From Delphinapterus leucas (Eukaryota > Chordata > Mammalia > Artiodactyla > Monodontidae), in the NCBI RefSeq assembly GCF_002288925.2, contig NW_022098076.1, positions 75,469,873 to 75,533,872 of the forward strand: a DNA stretch of 64,000 bases, read 5' to 3'. Below, piece after piece: positions 32,840-44,661 of the stretch. The notes beneath the pieces are model-generated. The model worked only from the letters and a program-made list of their open reading frames with translations, searched no databases and had not been told where the DNA came from. Within the stretch, counting starts at the first letter, position 1; the number at the start of each line of letters is the position of its first letter. Position numbers and translations under genes: made by a program.

Positions 32840-34355
32840 CTTAGGTGAAGCAGAGAATTTCAGAGAACAGCTGTCCCTCTCTTAGGGCTTTGAATCTTGC
32901 CCTCTCGAATACCACACTCAATTTGGGGCCCACTTCACATTAGTTTCTTGAAACTCAAAATGCATAGTAACGCCCTGAAGAGTTGTCCCAGACACTAAGC
33001 CCTTGTGGTTTCTAAAAATCAGAGGATCATTACTTGGAAGGGAGAGATGCATGAGCTATTCGCCCTGCCCGTCAACTCCTGGAAAGTAACATAATAAAGT
33101 TACGGGCAGACAGGGTCTCATACAGAACAGCCAGTATACTTTTTCCTATCTCGCTAATGTTAAAAACTGGAAAACTATATCATTACTAAAACTATTAGTC
33201 ATTAGAATGGGCTCCTCTGGGAACCAAGGAGCAATGAACAGTGTAAACAAAGACCAAACCATTTTGTCAAAAATACTTTGAAAGGGACCCTCTGCTAAGT
33301 GGCAGATTGGCTCCACTTGTGTTTCTAAATCTAAATCATGCTGTGGCCCAGAAAACTATTTATAGTCCATAACATGGATGACAGGAATGAAGAGGAGGAG
33401 AGAGGCAGAGAAAGAAAGAGATGAGCAGTCACTGGGGAACAGAGTGAGGAAGCCAGGAAGGATGTAAGAAGGAAGAAGAGATTGCTCTTGCAACACGTGG
33501 GCCAGGATTTAGAAGATATTGAATGAGAATAACTCGGAATTCTAGCATTATGACTACCTTAAGTGAGCTCTTCATTTTTGTGACAAAAGTGTGTGTATTG
33601 CCATTTTGGTCATGAATTGGATAAGAGAACAGATTGCACTACCCTGGTTAGAAGGAGAGGGTTAAGGGTCAGCTTTAGGATGATTGCACAACACCAAGGA
33701 CCTCCAAATACTGAGAGGAGGTGGTGCTAACTAGGTTCCCAGGTTGTGATAGCTGGCGTCTCTGCCCAGCACCCTGAATTATAACAAGGGCTTGAAACCA
33801 TGTCAAGCGCAAAAAGATCTAGAAGGATTCTAGCTCTTGACCACCAATGAGCTATGGGACATTTCCCTTTGTAACAAAAACTGAACTAGTCAGATTAAAA
33901 CTACCAGCCTGTTGAATGAGATAATTTATGTGACAGTGCCTTGAAGTCAATAAAAATCACTGTGCCCTAGTAAGGTATCATTATGCAAATCGAGGTATAA
34001 TATGAGGTTCCTGATACCAGCGGTCTGGATACACTCCATCTTTACACACATGCTCTCTTGCATGTGGATATATTAGGGTAGCTGTACACTGAGAATAAAA
34101 GATCTTCCAGACTCTTCTAGACAACTACTGTGTGGTCAGCAGAAACTAGAAGCAGATGGGAGGGTAGAAATAAAAGATTTTGAATTATGCTTTACAGAAT
34201 TTGGAGCTGTTCTGGGGCTTTCATTGGAATGGAAGTGGTGGCTATGTTGTAAATTCTGTAACTGATAATTTCATGTCTTTCTCTGCAAGCTTAACATAGT
34301 ACATAGAAGGTGCTCAGGCAATATTAGACCTACACATACATCGTATGCATCATTC
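32840..34355. other. Unique noncoding DNA
   Basis: No gene or repeat recognised. A perfect octamer ATGCAAAT lies at 33983-33990; a single motif has little weight. Confidence 0.45.
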
Positions 34356-34359
34356 AGTA

Positions 34360-34680
34360 TGAGTGAGGTTGTGCTGTGATAACGATCCTCCCCCCACCCA
34401 CCCCCACACACAAATACCAGTAGGCCTAAAACAACGAAGATTATTTCTAATTCATGCTACATATCCCTGTGGCTTGGCTATCGGTTCTGTCCCATATAAT
34501 CCTCACTGCAGGATTCAGCTCAGTGAAGCAACCACCATCTAGGGTATTTCGGGTCCCTGTGGCAGAGGGAAAGAGAGCTCTGAATGGTTTCATACCAGCA
34601 ATCAAATGCTTTACATGGAAGTGACACGTCACTAATATTCACAGCTCATTGGCCAACACTAGTCACATGGTACCATGAGT
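34360..34680. repeat. Old interspersed repeat, family uncertain
   Basis: 'aggcctaaaacaacgaagattatttctaattcatgctac...gcagagggaaagagagctctgaatgg...tggaagtgacacgtcactaatattcacagctcattggcc' follows a recognisable ancient mammalian repeat pattern shared in part with 60215-60560. Probably LTR-derived. Confidence 0.5.
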
Positions 34681-34697
34681 AGGATGGAAGGTTAGAG

Positions 34698-34926
34698 CAG
34701 TGATTCTCAACCAAGGGAGATTTTGCACCTCTAGGGGACATTTGGCAATGTCTGGAGACTTTCAATTGTCATTAACTTGGGACAGGTGGGGGAGAGGTGG
34801 GGGGGTAATACTGGCATCTAGTGGGTGAAGGACAGGAATGCTACTGACATCTTACAATGGGCAGGACAGTTACAACAAAAAGAACCTGGTCCAAAATGTC
34901 TATAGTGATGAGTTTAAGGAACCCTG
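34698..34926 (+). mobile_element. MER5-like hAT transposon with perfect TSD
   Basis: 229 bp from cagtgattctcaacc to ggaaccctg, with inverted termini of the hAT-Charlie type. The 8-bp flanks ggttagag at 34690-34697 and 34927-34934 are identical. Non-autonomous, no ORF. Confidence 0.9.
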
Positions 34927-34935
34927 GGTTAGAGG

Positions 34936-35380
34936 GAGGCACATCATATCAAATTTTTAGGGAGAGATAGGCAGGGAGATGTCAGAAAGGACATACTGAA
35001 AAATACATTTGTGACTAGGGGATGAAGTGGAATTTTCATAAGCAGAGGTAGAAGGCAGAGTATAGTACAGACAGAAGCATAAACATAGCAGTGGAAGGAG
35101 TATAGCAGATACTTGCAGAAAAGTAAAAGCCCATATGCATAGGGAAGAAATATCAATAGAAATTGGAAAGGTGAGATGAAACTCAATTTTGGGAGATCTG
35201 GAATGCTAAGAATTGAAGTGCACAGGGCCTGGGACAAAGCAAAACAATAAATGATCTCAGAGTATTTGTCTTGGAGCTGCCAACCCAGCTCACCAAGAAT
35301 CATGTGTTCATACATAAATTAATTCCCTTTTTATTCAAGCATTCAGCATCAGTGTGATCTGTATATTGCTCAGTCCTACC
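34936..35380. other. Noncoding DNA, nothing recognised
   Basis: A minus-strand open frame of 123 codons at 35315-34944 is rich in Leu, Ser and Phe, as expected from reading AG/TC-biased noncoding sequence. No homology recognised. Confidence 0.4.
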
Positions 35381-35505
35381 CCATCATTTGAAGAAGGGAA
35401 AACTAGGGCTCGTGGGATGAGGTCATTTGCCCATGGTCACTGGCAAGTCAGTGACTGGGCTGGAACCATAATCTAAGCATGAGATCCAGTCTTTAGCCCC
35501 ATTAA
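35380..35505 (-). repeat. MIR fragment
   Basis: 'gatgaggtcatttgcccatggtcactggcaagtcagtgactgggctggaacc' is reverse MIR core. Confidence 0.75.
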
Positions 35506-35509
35506 AATC

Positions 35510-38500
35510 ACAGTCTAACTTTGTGTATATACTTGGGTCCCTGGGACACCAAAACACAGCTCACCTTTTCTTCAGTTATCCTTTATTATCTTTCTTATGC
35601 TTACATAAAGAAGATTTCTGATAAATCTTCTTTATTACCTCCCTCAGTCTTACTTAGCACCCAAAATGTGCAAAGCCAAGTGTTCTTGTACAAACCAAAT
35701 AGCATTTTCCAACCTAAAAAAAAAAAAAAATGTTGTTGAGAAAAGAAGGTAGGAATAAATGGAAGAGTGGTGTTTGCCCTTTGGAGGCACTTTCAGAGAA
35801 TCATGATTGGGCCAGACAGGTAACTCCCATTTCTAGCATCGCATGTGGGCTCAACTTTAATGAAGAATTGAGATTTGGCTAAAAAGGCAAGTAACGTAAT
35901 CTTAACAAGCATCCCAGGGATGGATCCAGTTGAAGGAGCTTGTGCACAGAACCAACCTTCTTTGACCCACAGAACATTTCACAACCAGAGAGCTCAGTTC
36001 TGGAATTTTTGTATTTCTTCCTCTCAACTGGGCAAAGAAATTGCATTCCCAAGACCATGCTGCTGCAACATAAAAGTTATTTATTTTCAAACAAAAGAAT
36101 TAGGAAATGTGAACTTTAAGGCTTTAAGGCTAGCATTAACTCATCTGCTGGAGACAGATGGTATTTAGTATATTTCAATGAAGAGGCTGTTAAATGTGAA
36201 AACCTAATACATCTGGGATGAATCATCAGGGTGAGTTAATTTGCTAAAATCTTAGCTTTCGCATTTCCTGATTAGACTTTTTTCTCTTTTTGGTCTTTCA
36301 ACCTGGCATCTGTGACCCTAACGATTTTCCATTTAACACAATGGAAATACTTTTCATTTTCCTTTATTTGCAGTCTCACCTAGGGTTATTCTAGGGTATC
36401 GTCCCCAGGCTTGTTTCAAATGATGATGAAACAATTTGCAACAAAGACTTTCGTATGAAAGTACCATTTAAGATGAAGGCGCCAGGTCAGCTTGATATAG
36501 CATAATATTGCTACTTAATAGAAATATTATTTCTATATTATTATTTTTATCTATAATATTACTTCTATAAATATTTCTACTTAATAGCATATTTCTTTTC
36601 ACCTCCTTCCACCCCTGATTATTCCTGCTAAGTGTTTATGTGAGTCCCATCTAGAAGTTTTAGACTGGAGAGATAGGATTTTGGTTTTGGTTTTCTTTTT
36701 TTCTTAATGTGCCCCTTTGGTGTGCTGGATTTCTTATTAACTCTATGAAATAGAAATCCTCACCTTCATTTAATGTATTCAATAGATGTTTCTTAAAAGT
36801 CTCATATATATGCATCCTTTTTGTAATTTCCATGACATTTGGGAAACTGTGAAGTTTCAGGATATTACCAGAAGAAAAAATGTTATTATGAGACATCCAC
36901 AGATAACAGTTAGCTCCAGACTGTGGTACAAAACATTTCTCTTCTTTTCTCGTTGAGCTACCTATGAGTCCATAGAGTCCTCCCCCAGGGGACATCCTGA
37001 AATTCCATTTCTTTTGGGTGTCCCTCCTTCTTCCTTTCCCTAAGGACCCCCTCAGTCCTTTCAGTGACTCTGTCCATCCCCTGGCTTCACCCTGGAAGTG
37101 TGGTTGGTCAGATCCTTTTGGGGGAATCTTCTACTGAACCAACAAAATTACTCTTGCTAATATTTGTTGGAATGTAGAGGTGATCATGAATCTCATTTCT
37201 CCCACTTCACTTTGGAACCAGCTGAAACTTCGATGCAGGAGTCAGGTGATGGGGAGAGAAAAATATCAGCTTGATGGCTAATAAAACTACCTTGGAAAAT
37301 ATGGCCTGGATCCATGGTCACAAATGAGCTTCTCAACACTTCTGAATTCTCAGATCTAGACCTTAGGACCTACTCTCAATGGAGTGTGAGGGTCTGCAAA
37401 GGGAAGTCCTTTACCCAGTCTCGCTCTCTCATACCCATTAGGTCCCAAATGTCAGGAAAGAAAGTCTGTCCTCTGGACAGCCTCTAGTAGTTAGTCACAC
37501 CCGGCCTCTGACCCTCATGAGCTCAATAGGAGAGAAAGGGCAGAGGCAGAGCCATGAAAAAGAAAACTCAGAGGGACTGAGCCACATGTTTCTAAGTCCT
37601 AAAATCCAATTACGCAATCACTTAAGACAAGGGTGGAGAAGGGGAGGAGAGTTCTTCCCTATTTTTCCTCTCTGAGTAGTGTAGTGGAAATGTTTTCCCC
37701 TTTTTGAAAACATGAGGAGTGGAGAATGTCTTCTCTAACACCCTCAAGATTTTGTTCTCTTAAACCATTGGGTTGTAATTGAACTCATGGTCACCCAGGG
37801 GTTAGACTATTCCCTCAAGCTCTCTCATAGTGGTCCTGCTTCCACCTTGGTGAAGTCTCTCTCCTCATGTCAGTGTCCTGTCCTTTGGGTAGATTCTCTG
37901 GATCATAATAGAGAATTTAACCTTAGCTCTGGTGGGCTCTGAAATGAGTTAAACACCCTAGGCTGGAAATCCATTGTCTATTCTTTATCCCATCTCAAGT
38001 TGTCACTAGCCAAGATATGCCCAATATACTTCATCAGAAGTTATACAGCAAGTACAAGGAACAGCAATACAATCCAAAATACGATGTCAGCAGAATAAGA
38101 GTGACTCAAACTTGAATTTGAACTGCCTCCCAGTATTAAACTCCTGGGGAGCAATTAAAGTCCCAAATTCAAATCCTCCTTTACATTATAATCCAAACAA
38201 ATTAAAGGCCGACATTCTTAAATTAAAGACTGCAGAAATTGAAGTCTAAATAATATCTTCTCCATTTGTGAAAAAAAAAAAATGTTGCTTTGTCACACAT
38301 GGCAGGATTCTCAGATTCCTTAATAGAGTGTTCCTTCGCCATCTGCGGCCTCTCACTGGAATGGGGGTGGTTTCTTTAGGGTCTTGGATTAATTAGCCAA
38401 TTCTTAAGTATCCCACTTTTAAACATGTTACGAAGAATTAATAGAAGTGGAATTATCATAGCATATACCAATGGACTTACAAACAAAACTACTTCTAGAG

Positions 38501-38725
38501 CAGGTATGCAAATACATACATATATACATGCATACGCATATACATACATACATACATTTCCCAGAACCCAGTTTTAACTACAATTGAGAAGCATGTTACC
38601 GCTTCCAAAGACCATAATAGCAGCAGAGGAGGGGCAGAAGTTATAGTAGCCAGAACAGTTCGGCTCACTTAAAAACAATTTCTAACTTCTCACTTCTCTT
38701 CCTTTGTAAGAGAAGCTAGATAGCT
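35510..38725. other. Mostly unique noncoding DNA
   Basis: No gene or repeat confidently named across 3.2 kb. A-runs at 35716-35729 and 38270-38281 are not preceded by recognisable retrocopy sequence. 36500-36600 is an AT-rich stretch with short direct and inverted repeats around 'ctacttaatag'. 38513-38560 is a CATA microsatellite. Confidence 0.5.
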
Positions 38726-38742
38726 AACTACTTGATTTTCTT
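38726..38742. repeat. TSD of CHR SINE, left copy (17 bp)
   Basis: aactacttgattttctt, identical to 38951-38967. Confidence 0.96.
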
Positions 38743-38950
38743 TTTTTTTTCTTCTTTTTCGGTACGTGGGCCTCTCACTGTTGTGGCCTCTCCCGATGCG
38801 GAGCACAGGCTCCGGACGCGCAGGCTCAGCGGCCATGGCTCACGGGCCCAGCCTCTCCGCGGCATGTGGGATCTTCCCCGGACCGGGGCACGAGCCCGCG
38901 TCCCCTGCATCGGCAGGCGGACTCTCAACCACTGCGCCACCAGGGAAGCC
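38743..38950 (-). mobile_element. CHR-type SINE with perfect 17-bp TSD
   Basis: Minus strand: head 'ggcttccctggtggcgcagtgg' with A box TGGCGCAGTGG (complement of 38929-38939), then the B-box position reads GGCTCGTGCC instead of the GGTTCGTGCC of the other copies (complement of 38886-38896). A GC-rich body and a T/C-rich tail at 38743-38759 follow. The TSD is identical over 17 bp, and CpGs are largely intact. This is the best candidate for the youngest insertion here. Confidence 0.97.
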
Positions 38951-38967
38951 AACTACTTGATTTTCTT
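38951..38967. repeat. TSD of CHR SINE, right copy (17 bp)
   Basis: Identical to 38726-38742. Confidence 0.96.
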
Positions 38968-38969
38968 AG

Positions 38970-40055
38970 TCATCCTCCAGCCTGGATTATCTACGTGACA
39001 CAAATCTGGCCAACACAGTACAAATGAATGTCTGAATAAATAAAGCCTCAAGTAAAACCTTCTGGCCCTCAGCCTTCTTCAAGCCTAAAGCACAGATGTG
39101 GAATTGGGAGATGTAACAACCACCCTATGACCAGGAAGGCAAAGGCATGTGCTAAAAATGGAGGAGCTGAAACAGAGGAAGAGTCTGTGTTTGTGATGGA
39201 TCTCAGATCCATGGTATGCCTAGTTCTAGGTTTCTTGCTATGCCTACTTCTGGATTTCTTGCTATGTGAGAAAAGTAAATAGTTATATCTTTAAACGGCA
39301 TAGAATTTCTGTGACTTTGTAAGTAAACACATTTCTGAATGATTCGAAGAGGAAAGAGAGTCCTAGTTCCAGCTCTACCAGCATGCAAGTCAGTCTGCAA
39401 TGGTTGCCCAAAGTCTACAACTCATAAGAGTCAGAAGAAATATCCCATCACTAGGTGATTTCCACCATCCTTGGGGAAAACACCCACCAGTGCATGTGCT
39501 GCTAGAAATTATACTGATGGCATCACAGTCACTAGACCTCCCTCGAAGTGTTTTTGTTTCCCAATAGAACTTCTTAATTTCCTTTTTTTTTTTTGAGCTC
39601 CATGTTACAGTGCCCAACCCCACCCTCCCCCAGTGCTGAACTATTAAAATTATTCCTTAGGTTGATCAACCCTGCCTCTAATAAGATAATTTTGATGAAC
39701 TACTATGTTAACAGCTACTAAATCTTGTCAAACACCACCTTCAGGAAGGAGGAAAGTGGGGGAAAAAATGAGAAGATGGGGTAAAACTTATATTCTGTCT
39801 CAAGTGCAAGGTATTATGTCTGGCGTTGGGCTCCTCCATGACATTTACCAGGTGTAGACCTCAAAGGACTCACGGCTAGTAGGCTAGACACAGTATGCTC
39901 ACTTATAAGGGTTACACTCCTTTGGATATCACAAGAAACACGCGAAAAGTATGGCATCTTATAGGGCTCAGAGGACAGAAATAACTCCTGCTCTGGGTGT
40001 TTGGGTAGGCATCAGGGAAGCAGTATTTTCATATTGTACCCACCTTTTCTATTCC
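38970..40055. other. Unique noncoding DNA with a two-copy tandem repeat
   Basis: No gene seen. 39215-39262 is a 24-bp unit present twice (see its entry). An A-rich/T-rich run at 39581-39593 has no attached element recognised. Confidence 0.5.
39215..39262 (+). repeat. 24-bp tandem duplication
   Basis: Unit 'tatgcctagttctaggtttc...' at 39215-39238 and 39239-39262, differing at about three positions, followed by the start of a third unit (tatg). A small local duplication. Confidence 0.85.
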
Positions 40056-40059
40056 ATCT

Positions 40060-40840
40060 CAGAAACTGAAGGAGGAAGAGGAGCAAAAAAGGAAGCATCC
40101 TGGCAGAGGGAACAGCATGAACAAAACACAGAGTCAAAGAAGGGCTGGGCATGTCTTGAAAACCTTGATGTGTTCAGAAATGCTTGCACCAGAGTATGAA
40201 AGCAGATGAACTTAACAAAAAGTTAGTTTAGGTCAAGTAATGAGTCTTGAATGCCAGGCTTAGGTGCTCCAACTGTTTTTCAGGTGGTATGAAATCATGG
40301 ACAGTGGAGGGAGATGGATCAAGTTGAACTTCAGGATAATAGAGGTGATGGCACTAGTCTCAGAAAGGGGCAGAGAGGGACAGAAATGAGGAGGTATAAT
40401 TCCCAGGATCTTACGACTAATTGGATATGCTGAGCCAAGGAGAAAGAAAGTTGCTGATGACAGAGGTTTCTGGATGGGTTGCCTGGGAAGATGGGGAGGT
40501 CTTTAACTGAAATAGTCATGCCAGGAGAAGAGAAGATAATTTCTTTCATTTTGGATCAGCCCAAAAGTCATCAAGGCAAAAATGTCAAGCACACTGTCAA
40601 AACTGATGAACCAGAGCTTAGGAGAAAGGGTAGGACTAAAACTGAAGACTTAAGTGTTCTCCCCACATAGGACGTAGTGGAAATCATGACAATGAATGAA
40701 TCTGCCAAGGGAGAGAATGCAGAGAGAGATGACTGTGGACCAGGAATTTGGGGATAATTTTCAGAATCATGTAAATGCTGATATCACAGAAATCCAAAAG
40801 AGGAGAGACTTTCTAGATTGAAAAGATGAATATATTATTA
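40060..40840 (-). repeat. L2 LINE fragments
   Basis: 'ggcagagggaacagcatgaacaaaacacagag' (40099) and 'ggtttctggatgggttgcctgg' to 'gatgactgtggaccaggaatttgggg' (40465-40755) follow reverse L2 3' order with gaps. Confidence 0.6.
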
Positions 40841-41079
40841 TCTCTGAGATACGGAGTGAGTGGAATTTTTCTTATACCTTTTGGTTTTTACCAATTTTTA
40901 TTACTTCTGTAAGTAGTAAAAGCAATAAGTTCTACTTTTAAAGAGTAGGTAACTAGTGTAACATACTAATAGAGGCAAACTGGTAATGTCAATGACTGAT
41001 GGGTTTTAAAACTTGAAAAAGAGCATTTCACTGGGCTTATTACTATGTTCAATATTCATTTTCTTATTCATTTAGAACT

Positions 41080-41215
41080 TTTCAATAAATATTTATGGGC
41101 CACTTGTTAAGTGCTAGGCACTGTTCTAGACATTTGGGATATATCTTTGGACAGACCATCAAAGATCCCTGCCCTCTTGTTGCTTTCATCCTCCCTTCCC
41201 TTGTTAGAATGCAAG
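41080..41215 (-). repeat. L2 LINE 3' fragment
   Basis: 'aataaatatttatgggccacttgttaagtgctaggcactgttctagacatttgggatat...gatccctgccctcttg' is the classic reverse L2 3' end. Confidence 0.85.
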
Positions 41216-41283
41216 GTTACTTGGACTTTTTAACGCATCTTATATACCCAATGTCTTCAACTGGTGGAAAAATCACAGCAGCA

Positions 41284-41425
41284 TGACCTTCTGGTCAAGT
41301 CAGTTTATTTACCCAAGCTTCCAGTTCCTCCACTGCAGAATGCAAATGATTGTGCCCACTTTTCAGGGTGAGGAGTACAAATGGCATAGAGAAAGCCCTT
41401 CATAAGTGCCTCAAAAGTTCACCGT
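41284..41425 (+). repeat. MIR
   Basis: 'gaccttctggtcaagtcagtttatttacccaagcttccagttcc' then 'agaatgcaaatgattgtgcccactttt' and 'gagaaagcccttcataagtgcctc' follow MIR sense order. Confidence 0.75.
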
Positions 41426-41566
41426 GAATAGTATCAGCATAAACAATTATGAATTAGGAATTCACTAATGAATAAGAGAACATAAATTTTGCATTCTAGG
41501 TTTTGATTCTAGTTTCAAAATTCACAGTATTTTCTTAGACTTCAGTTTTATTAGCTAGAGACGGCT

Positions 41567-41589
41567 AGATAGATAGATAGATAGATGAT

Positions 41590-41620
<31 letters not shown>

Positions 41621-41636
41621 TGATAGATAGATAGAG
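41567..41636. repeat. GATA microsatellite
   Basis: GATA/TAGA tetranucleotide array about 70 bp long, with two GATGATA interruptions and a short TATA run. Likely length-variable between individuals. Confidence 0.97.
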
Positions 41637-41899
41637 AGAAATATAGATAGGAAGGATAGGGAGGGGATATGACTCAAGCCTTCATAAAATTTCCAAGTAA
41701 GCTCCCAAATATCATAGATAAATGAACTGTGTACCCAGAAACCATGGGTATTCTTATACAATCAGGAAATTTCCTTGAAGTCATATTTTCTTTTAACATT
41801 TCTGTAAATGTTTTAATAGTTATTTTCATTTAACCATACCACTTCAAATGGTTTACCAAGAATTGATATTGATAATATCTATTGAAGATATTTTTAGTG

Positions 41900-42115
41900 T
41901 TATTCCTAATGCTAAGTCCTTTTCTTGCATCAGTTCGTTTTATATTCCCAATTGCCCTTGACTTGGGCATAACTATTATCCCCACTTTACAGGAAAAATA
42001 AAAGCAAAGGCTTACAGAAGTTGAGAAACTTGCCCAGGATTATATAGCTAGGAAGTGGTGCAAGTGGGATTCAAACTTTGGCAGTCTAGCTTCAGGTCCA
42101 CATCTAGGATCTTAA
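41900..42115 (-). repeat. MIR, near full length
   Basis: 'attatccccactttacaggaaaaataaaagcaaaggcttacagaagttgagaaacttgcccaggattatatagctaggaagtgg...gattcaaactttggcagtctagc' in reverse MIR order. Confidence 0.9.
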
Positions 42116-42119
42116 GATG

Positions 42120-42995
42120 TGTCTTAGTTCACTGGTGGCTCCTTTTCCTACTCATACCCTCAAAACACCATGGTCCCTCCTAGAGATATTCAGGAGTGCC
42201 GTGTGAGAGCACCAATTCATGGTTTCTCCAATTCTACACTCTGCCCATTCATGGAGTGCTCATCCACCTCATCTAAGGTTGGAAGATGAAGGACCATAGT
42301 CTTTCCTAGCACATGTGTTCCAGATACTAAAGTTTTCTAAAGGATACTAGAGTCTTCATTTCACCGTAGTTTTGGCAAAATGAGTGGTGAGTTGGTTATG
42401 GATGAGGTGTTTCTCCCGCAGTTCTATTCTTGCTGGGATGATTTACTTAATGTCTTCCTCATATTTTGTGGAGCAAATGGGAGTGAAAGAGTTGGGGCTG
42501 GGGGTGAGATGGGTGAAATGGATGGGGGGAGAGAAGGCAAGATTTATATTTAGACAGGACAGTGCCTTTAGCCTGCCTCACAATGGAGGCTATTCATCAA
42601 GGCCACCAGGGCCTCAGGGAAATGAAGTGTTTGGACTTGTAACATATTCCATCAGCCTATTTGCTGGTGAAACTTAAGGTGACACGGGAGAAACTGATCA
42701 AGTGTCTGCTGACCTGCTTCTAGCTCCTCTGACCCCAAACACAAGGTTCTGCTTTCTTTATGGGTTTCTAATCTCACTTCTCTGTGTTTCCTCTTCACCT
42801 GTTTATGGTTGGTAAAATGATGAGCTTCTTTCGATTTGATATTCTTAACCCAAGGAGATGGTGGCTGCCCTGACAGAATACTCAATTTTGAAATAAAGGC
42901 AGCAGATAAATCCAATTCAGAAGAAATACAGTGCACTTACAGAGACCTTATTCTTCATTCATACCAGGGTCCTGAGCAGCAGGAAAAGGGAATAT
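42120..42995. other. Unique noncoding DNA
   Basis: No repeat or gene identified. 42490-42540 is G-rich. Open frames of about 95 codons on both strands overlap without recognisable product. Confidence 0.5.
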
Positions 42996-42999
42996 ACAT

Positions 43000-43195
43000 C
43001 TTCAACTAGTATTTCCTGAGCATATATTTTGCCTCAGGAGCTATAGACACAGCACTGAAAAAGTCACTTAAGGTCCATACCCTCACAGTTTAGGGTCTGA
43101 TGGGAGTGAGAAGTATTAAAACCACCTTGACATAGAGTTAAGAGATATGACAAGTATGGGGATATATGTGACCCCAGAACAGGAAGGTGCATTTA
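43000..43195 (-). repeat. L2 LINE fragment
   Basis: 'actagtatttcctgagcatatattttgcctcaggagctatagacacagcactgaaaaagtc...gtccataccctcacagtttagggtctgatggg' is reverse L2 3' end. Confidence 0.8.
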
Positions 43196-43199
43196 ACTC

Positions 43200-43868
43200 T
43201 ACTCAGTAGGGTGACTACATAGGGTCCTTCGAAAATCCTCTTTTTTAGGACCTTTGTCCCAGGGAAATGCCACCTTACAATGAGACTTCCTATTTCTGAT
43301 CACCATAACATTCTCTGAAACAATTGAAACTATAGCCTGCAGCTATAAACAAGATGATGTATCTCTCTTAAAGCGCAGTGGCCCAAAAACTAACTTTGAA
43401 TTTGTTAGAGTGTGCTTGGATTTAGCAATATAATATATGAGAATGTTTGTGGTTATTTGTGAATGATGACTTAGCTCGTGAATCCTAGCTGCACTGGAAG
43501 AGTTCAGCATCTGAGAGGAGCATCTGTTCCTGTCAAGGAGGATAAGCACTCACTGTTCATGTCATTGCTATTATCACTGATAGGACCTGTTGGTGAACCT
43601 GCTGAACTTCCCCCAACCAGGCAAGGTGAACCCGAGACCCTATGGTGACCTACAGGTACTGGGATGTCCTATGCCCTTCCCTCTGAGTGGGTGCATTATG
43701 CCTAGAGATCTAAATTTCCTTTCCCATTGGCTAAGGACTTTCCATTCCCTCTGCACTAGGTCCGCCAGAGGTGAGAGACAACAACAAAGCTTGCTTTTGT
43801 TTTGTTTAGAGCTGGTAATTCTGTCCTCTCTGTAGAAAAGATGCACAGGTAGAGGAAAAGAACCTGCT
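43200..43868. other. Unique noncoding DNA
   Basis: Nothing recognised. Confidence 0.45.
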
Positions 43869-43870
43869 AC

Positions 43871-43882
43871 TAGTTCTACTTC
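43871..43882. repeat. TSD of tRNA-type SINE, left copy
   Basis: tagttctacttc, identical to 44016-44027. Confidence 0.94.
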
Positions 43883-44015
43883 CAGTTTTGTTTTGTTTTT
43901 CTTTTGGCCACACTGTGTGGCATGCAGGATCTTATTTCCCCAACCAGGGATCGAACCCATGCCCCCTGCAATGGAAGCACAGAGTCTTAACCATTGGATC
44001 ACCAGGGAAGTCCCA
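43883..44015 (-). mobile_element. CHR-1/Bov-tA-like tRNA-derived SINE
   Basis: Minus strand begins gggacttccctggtgatccaatgg (plus-strand end at 44015), has B-box like GGTTCGATCCC (complement of 43948-43958), the 'aaataagatcctgcatgcc' body and an A-rich tail (T-rich, plus strand 43887-43900). About 133 bp with a perfect 12-bp TSD. Same family as 27613-27730. Confidence 0.95.
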
Positions 44016-44027
44016 TAGTTCTACTTC
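44016..44027. repeat. TSD of tRNA-type SINE, right copy
   Basis: Identical to 43871-43882. Confidence 0.94.
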
Positions 44028-44179
44028 TGGAACTAGGAAATTTCTCTTTCTCTGGAGTTAAAGAGTAAGAATCCAGGCAGTCTTCCCATAGGAAGGCAAG
44101 GTCAACTGAAGAATGGAAAGTGCCTGGCAAAGGTGTAGAAAGGATTGTTTTATGAAAGAACATCTTGTATGAAGGCTCA

Positions 44180-44656
44180 GATCTCTGAAGCACAGAGAAC
44201 ACAGCACATGTAAGGTACTAAAGAGGGGTGAAGGCAGATGTGGGGCAGGCTAAGGAAGTAAGGCTTATAAATAATGTTAAAGAATTTAGAGTTTATCCCG
44301 AGGTCAAGAGGAAGACAATGACGAGTGTGAAGCAGAGGATATCTATGTTTGATTCGCTTTTGAGAAATATTCTGGCTACAATTTGGTGAAGGAACTGGAA
44401 GGGGACAGATTGGAGGTATATTGGAGACTAATTTGACAGCTGTGGCCATTGCCCAGGAAAAGAGAACAGGAACCTGAATTAGGGTGGTGGTAGTGAGTAT
44501 ACAGTAAAGTAGAAACATTCAAGAGATGTTGATGTCAGGTGCCAGAATGACCTTGATAGATTTCAAGTATTTAGATGGTGAAGGAGAGAGAGAAGTCAAG
44601 GCTGCTTACTGGGTGTCTACTGGCTTGAGCACCTAGAGTGATGGTAGAATCATTCA
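44180..44656 (-). repeat. L2 LINE, part 1 (interrupted by LTR)
   Basis: 'agtttatcccgaggtcaagaggaagacaatgacgag', 'gaaatattctggctacaatttggtgaaggaactggaagggg' and 'aagtcaaggctgcttactgggtg' follow reverse L2 order. It continues after the LTR at 45025. Confidence 0.75.
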
Positions 44657-44661
44657 CTATG

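Noticed and set aside
33983..33990. Octamer ATGCAAAT as a regulatory site
   Set aside because: A single 8-base match in 64 kb is expected by chance.
35716..35729. A-run suggesting a processed pseudogene
   Set aside because: No coding homology or TSD upstream; no source gene recognised.
41567..41636. Regular short repeats that might look like a CRISPR array
   Set aside because: A tetranucleotide microsatellite in mammalian DNA; no spacers.
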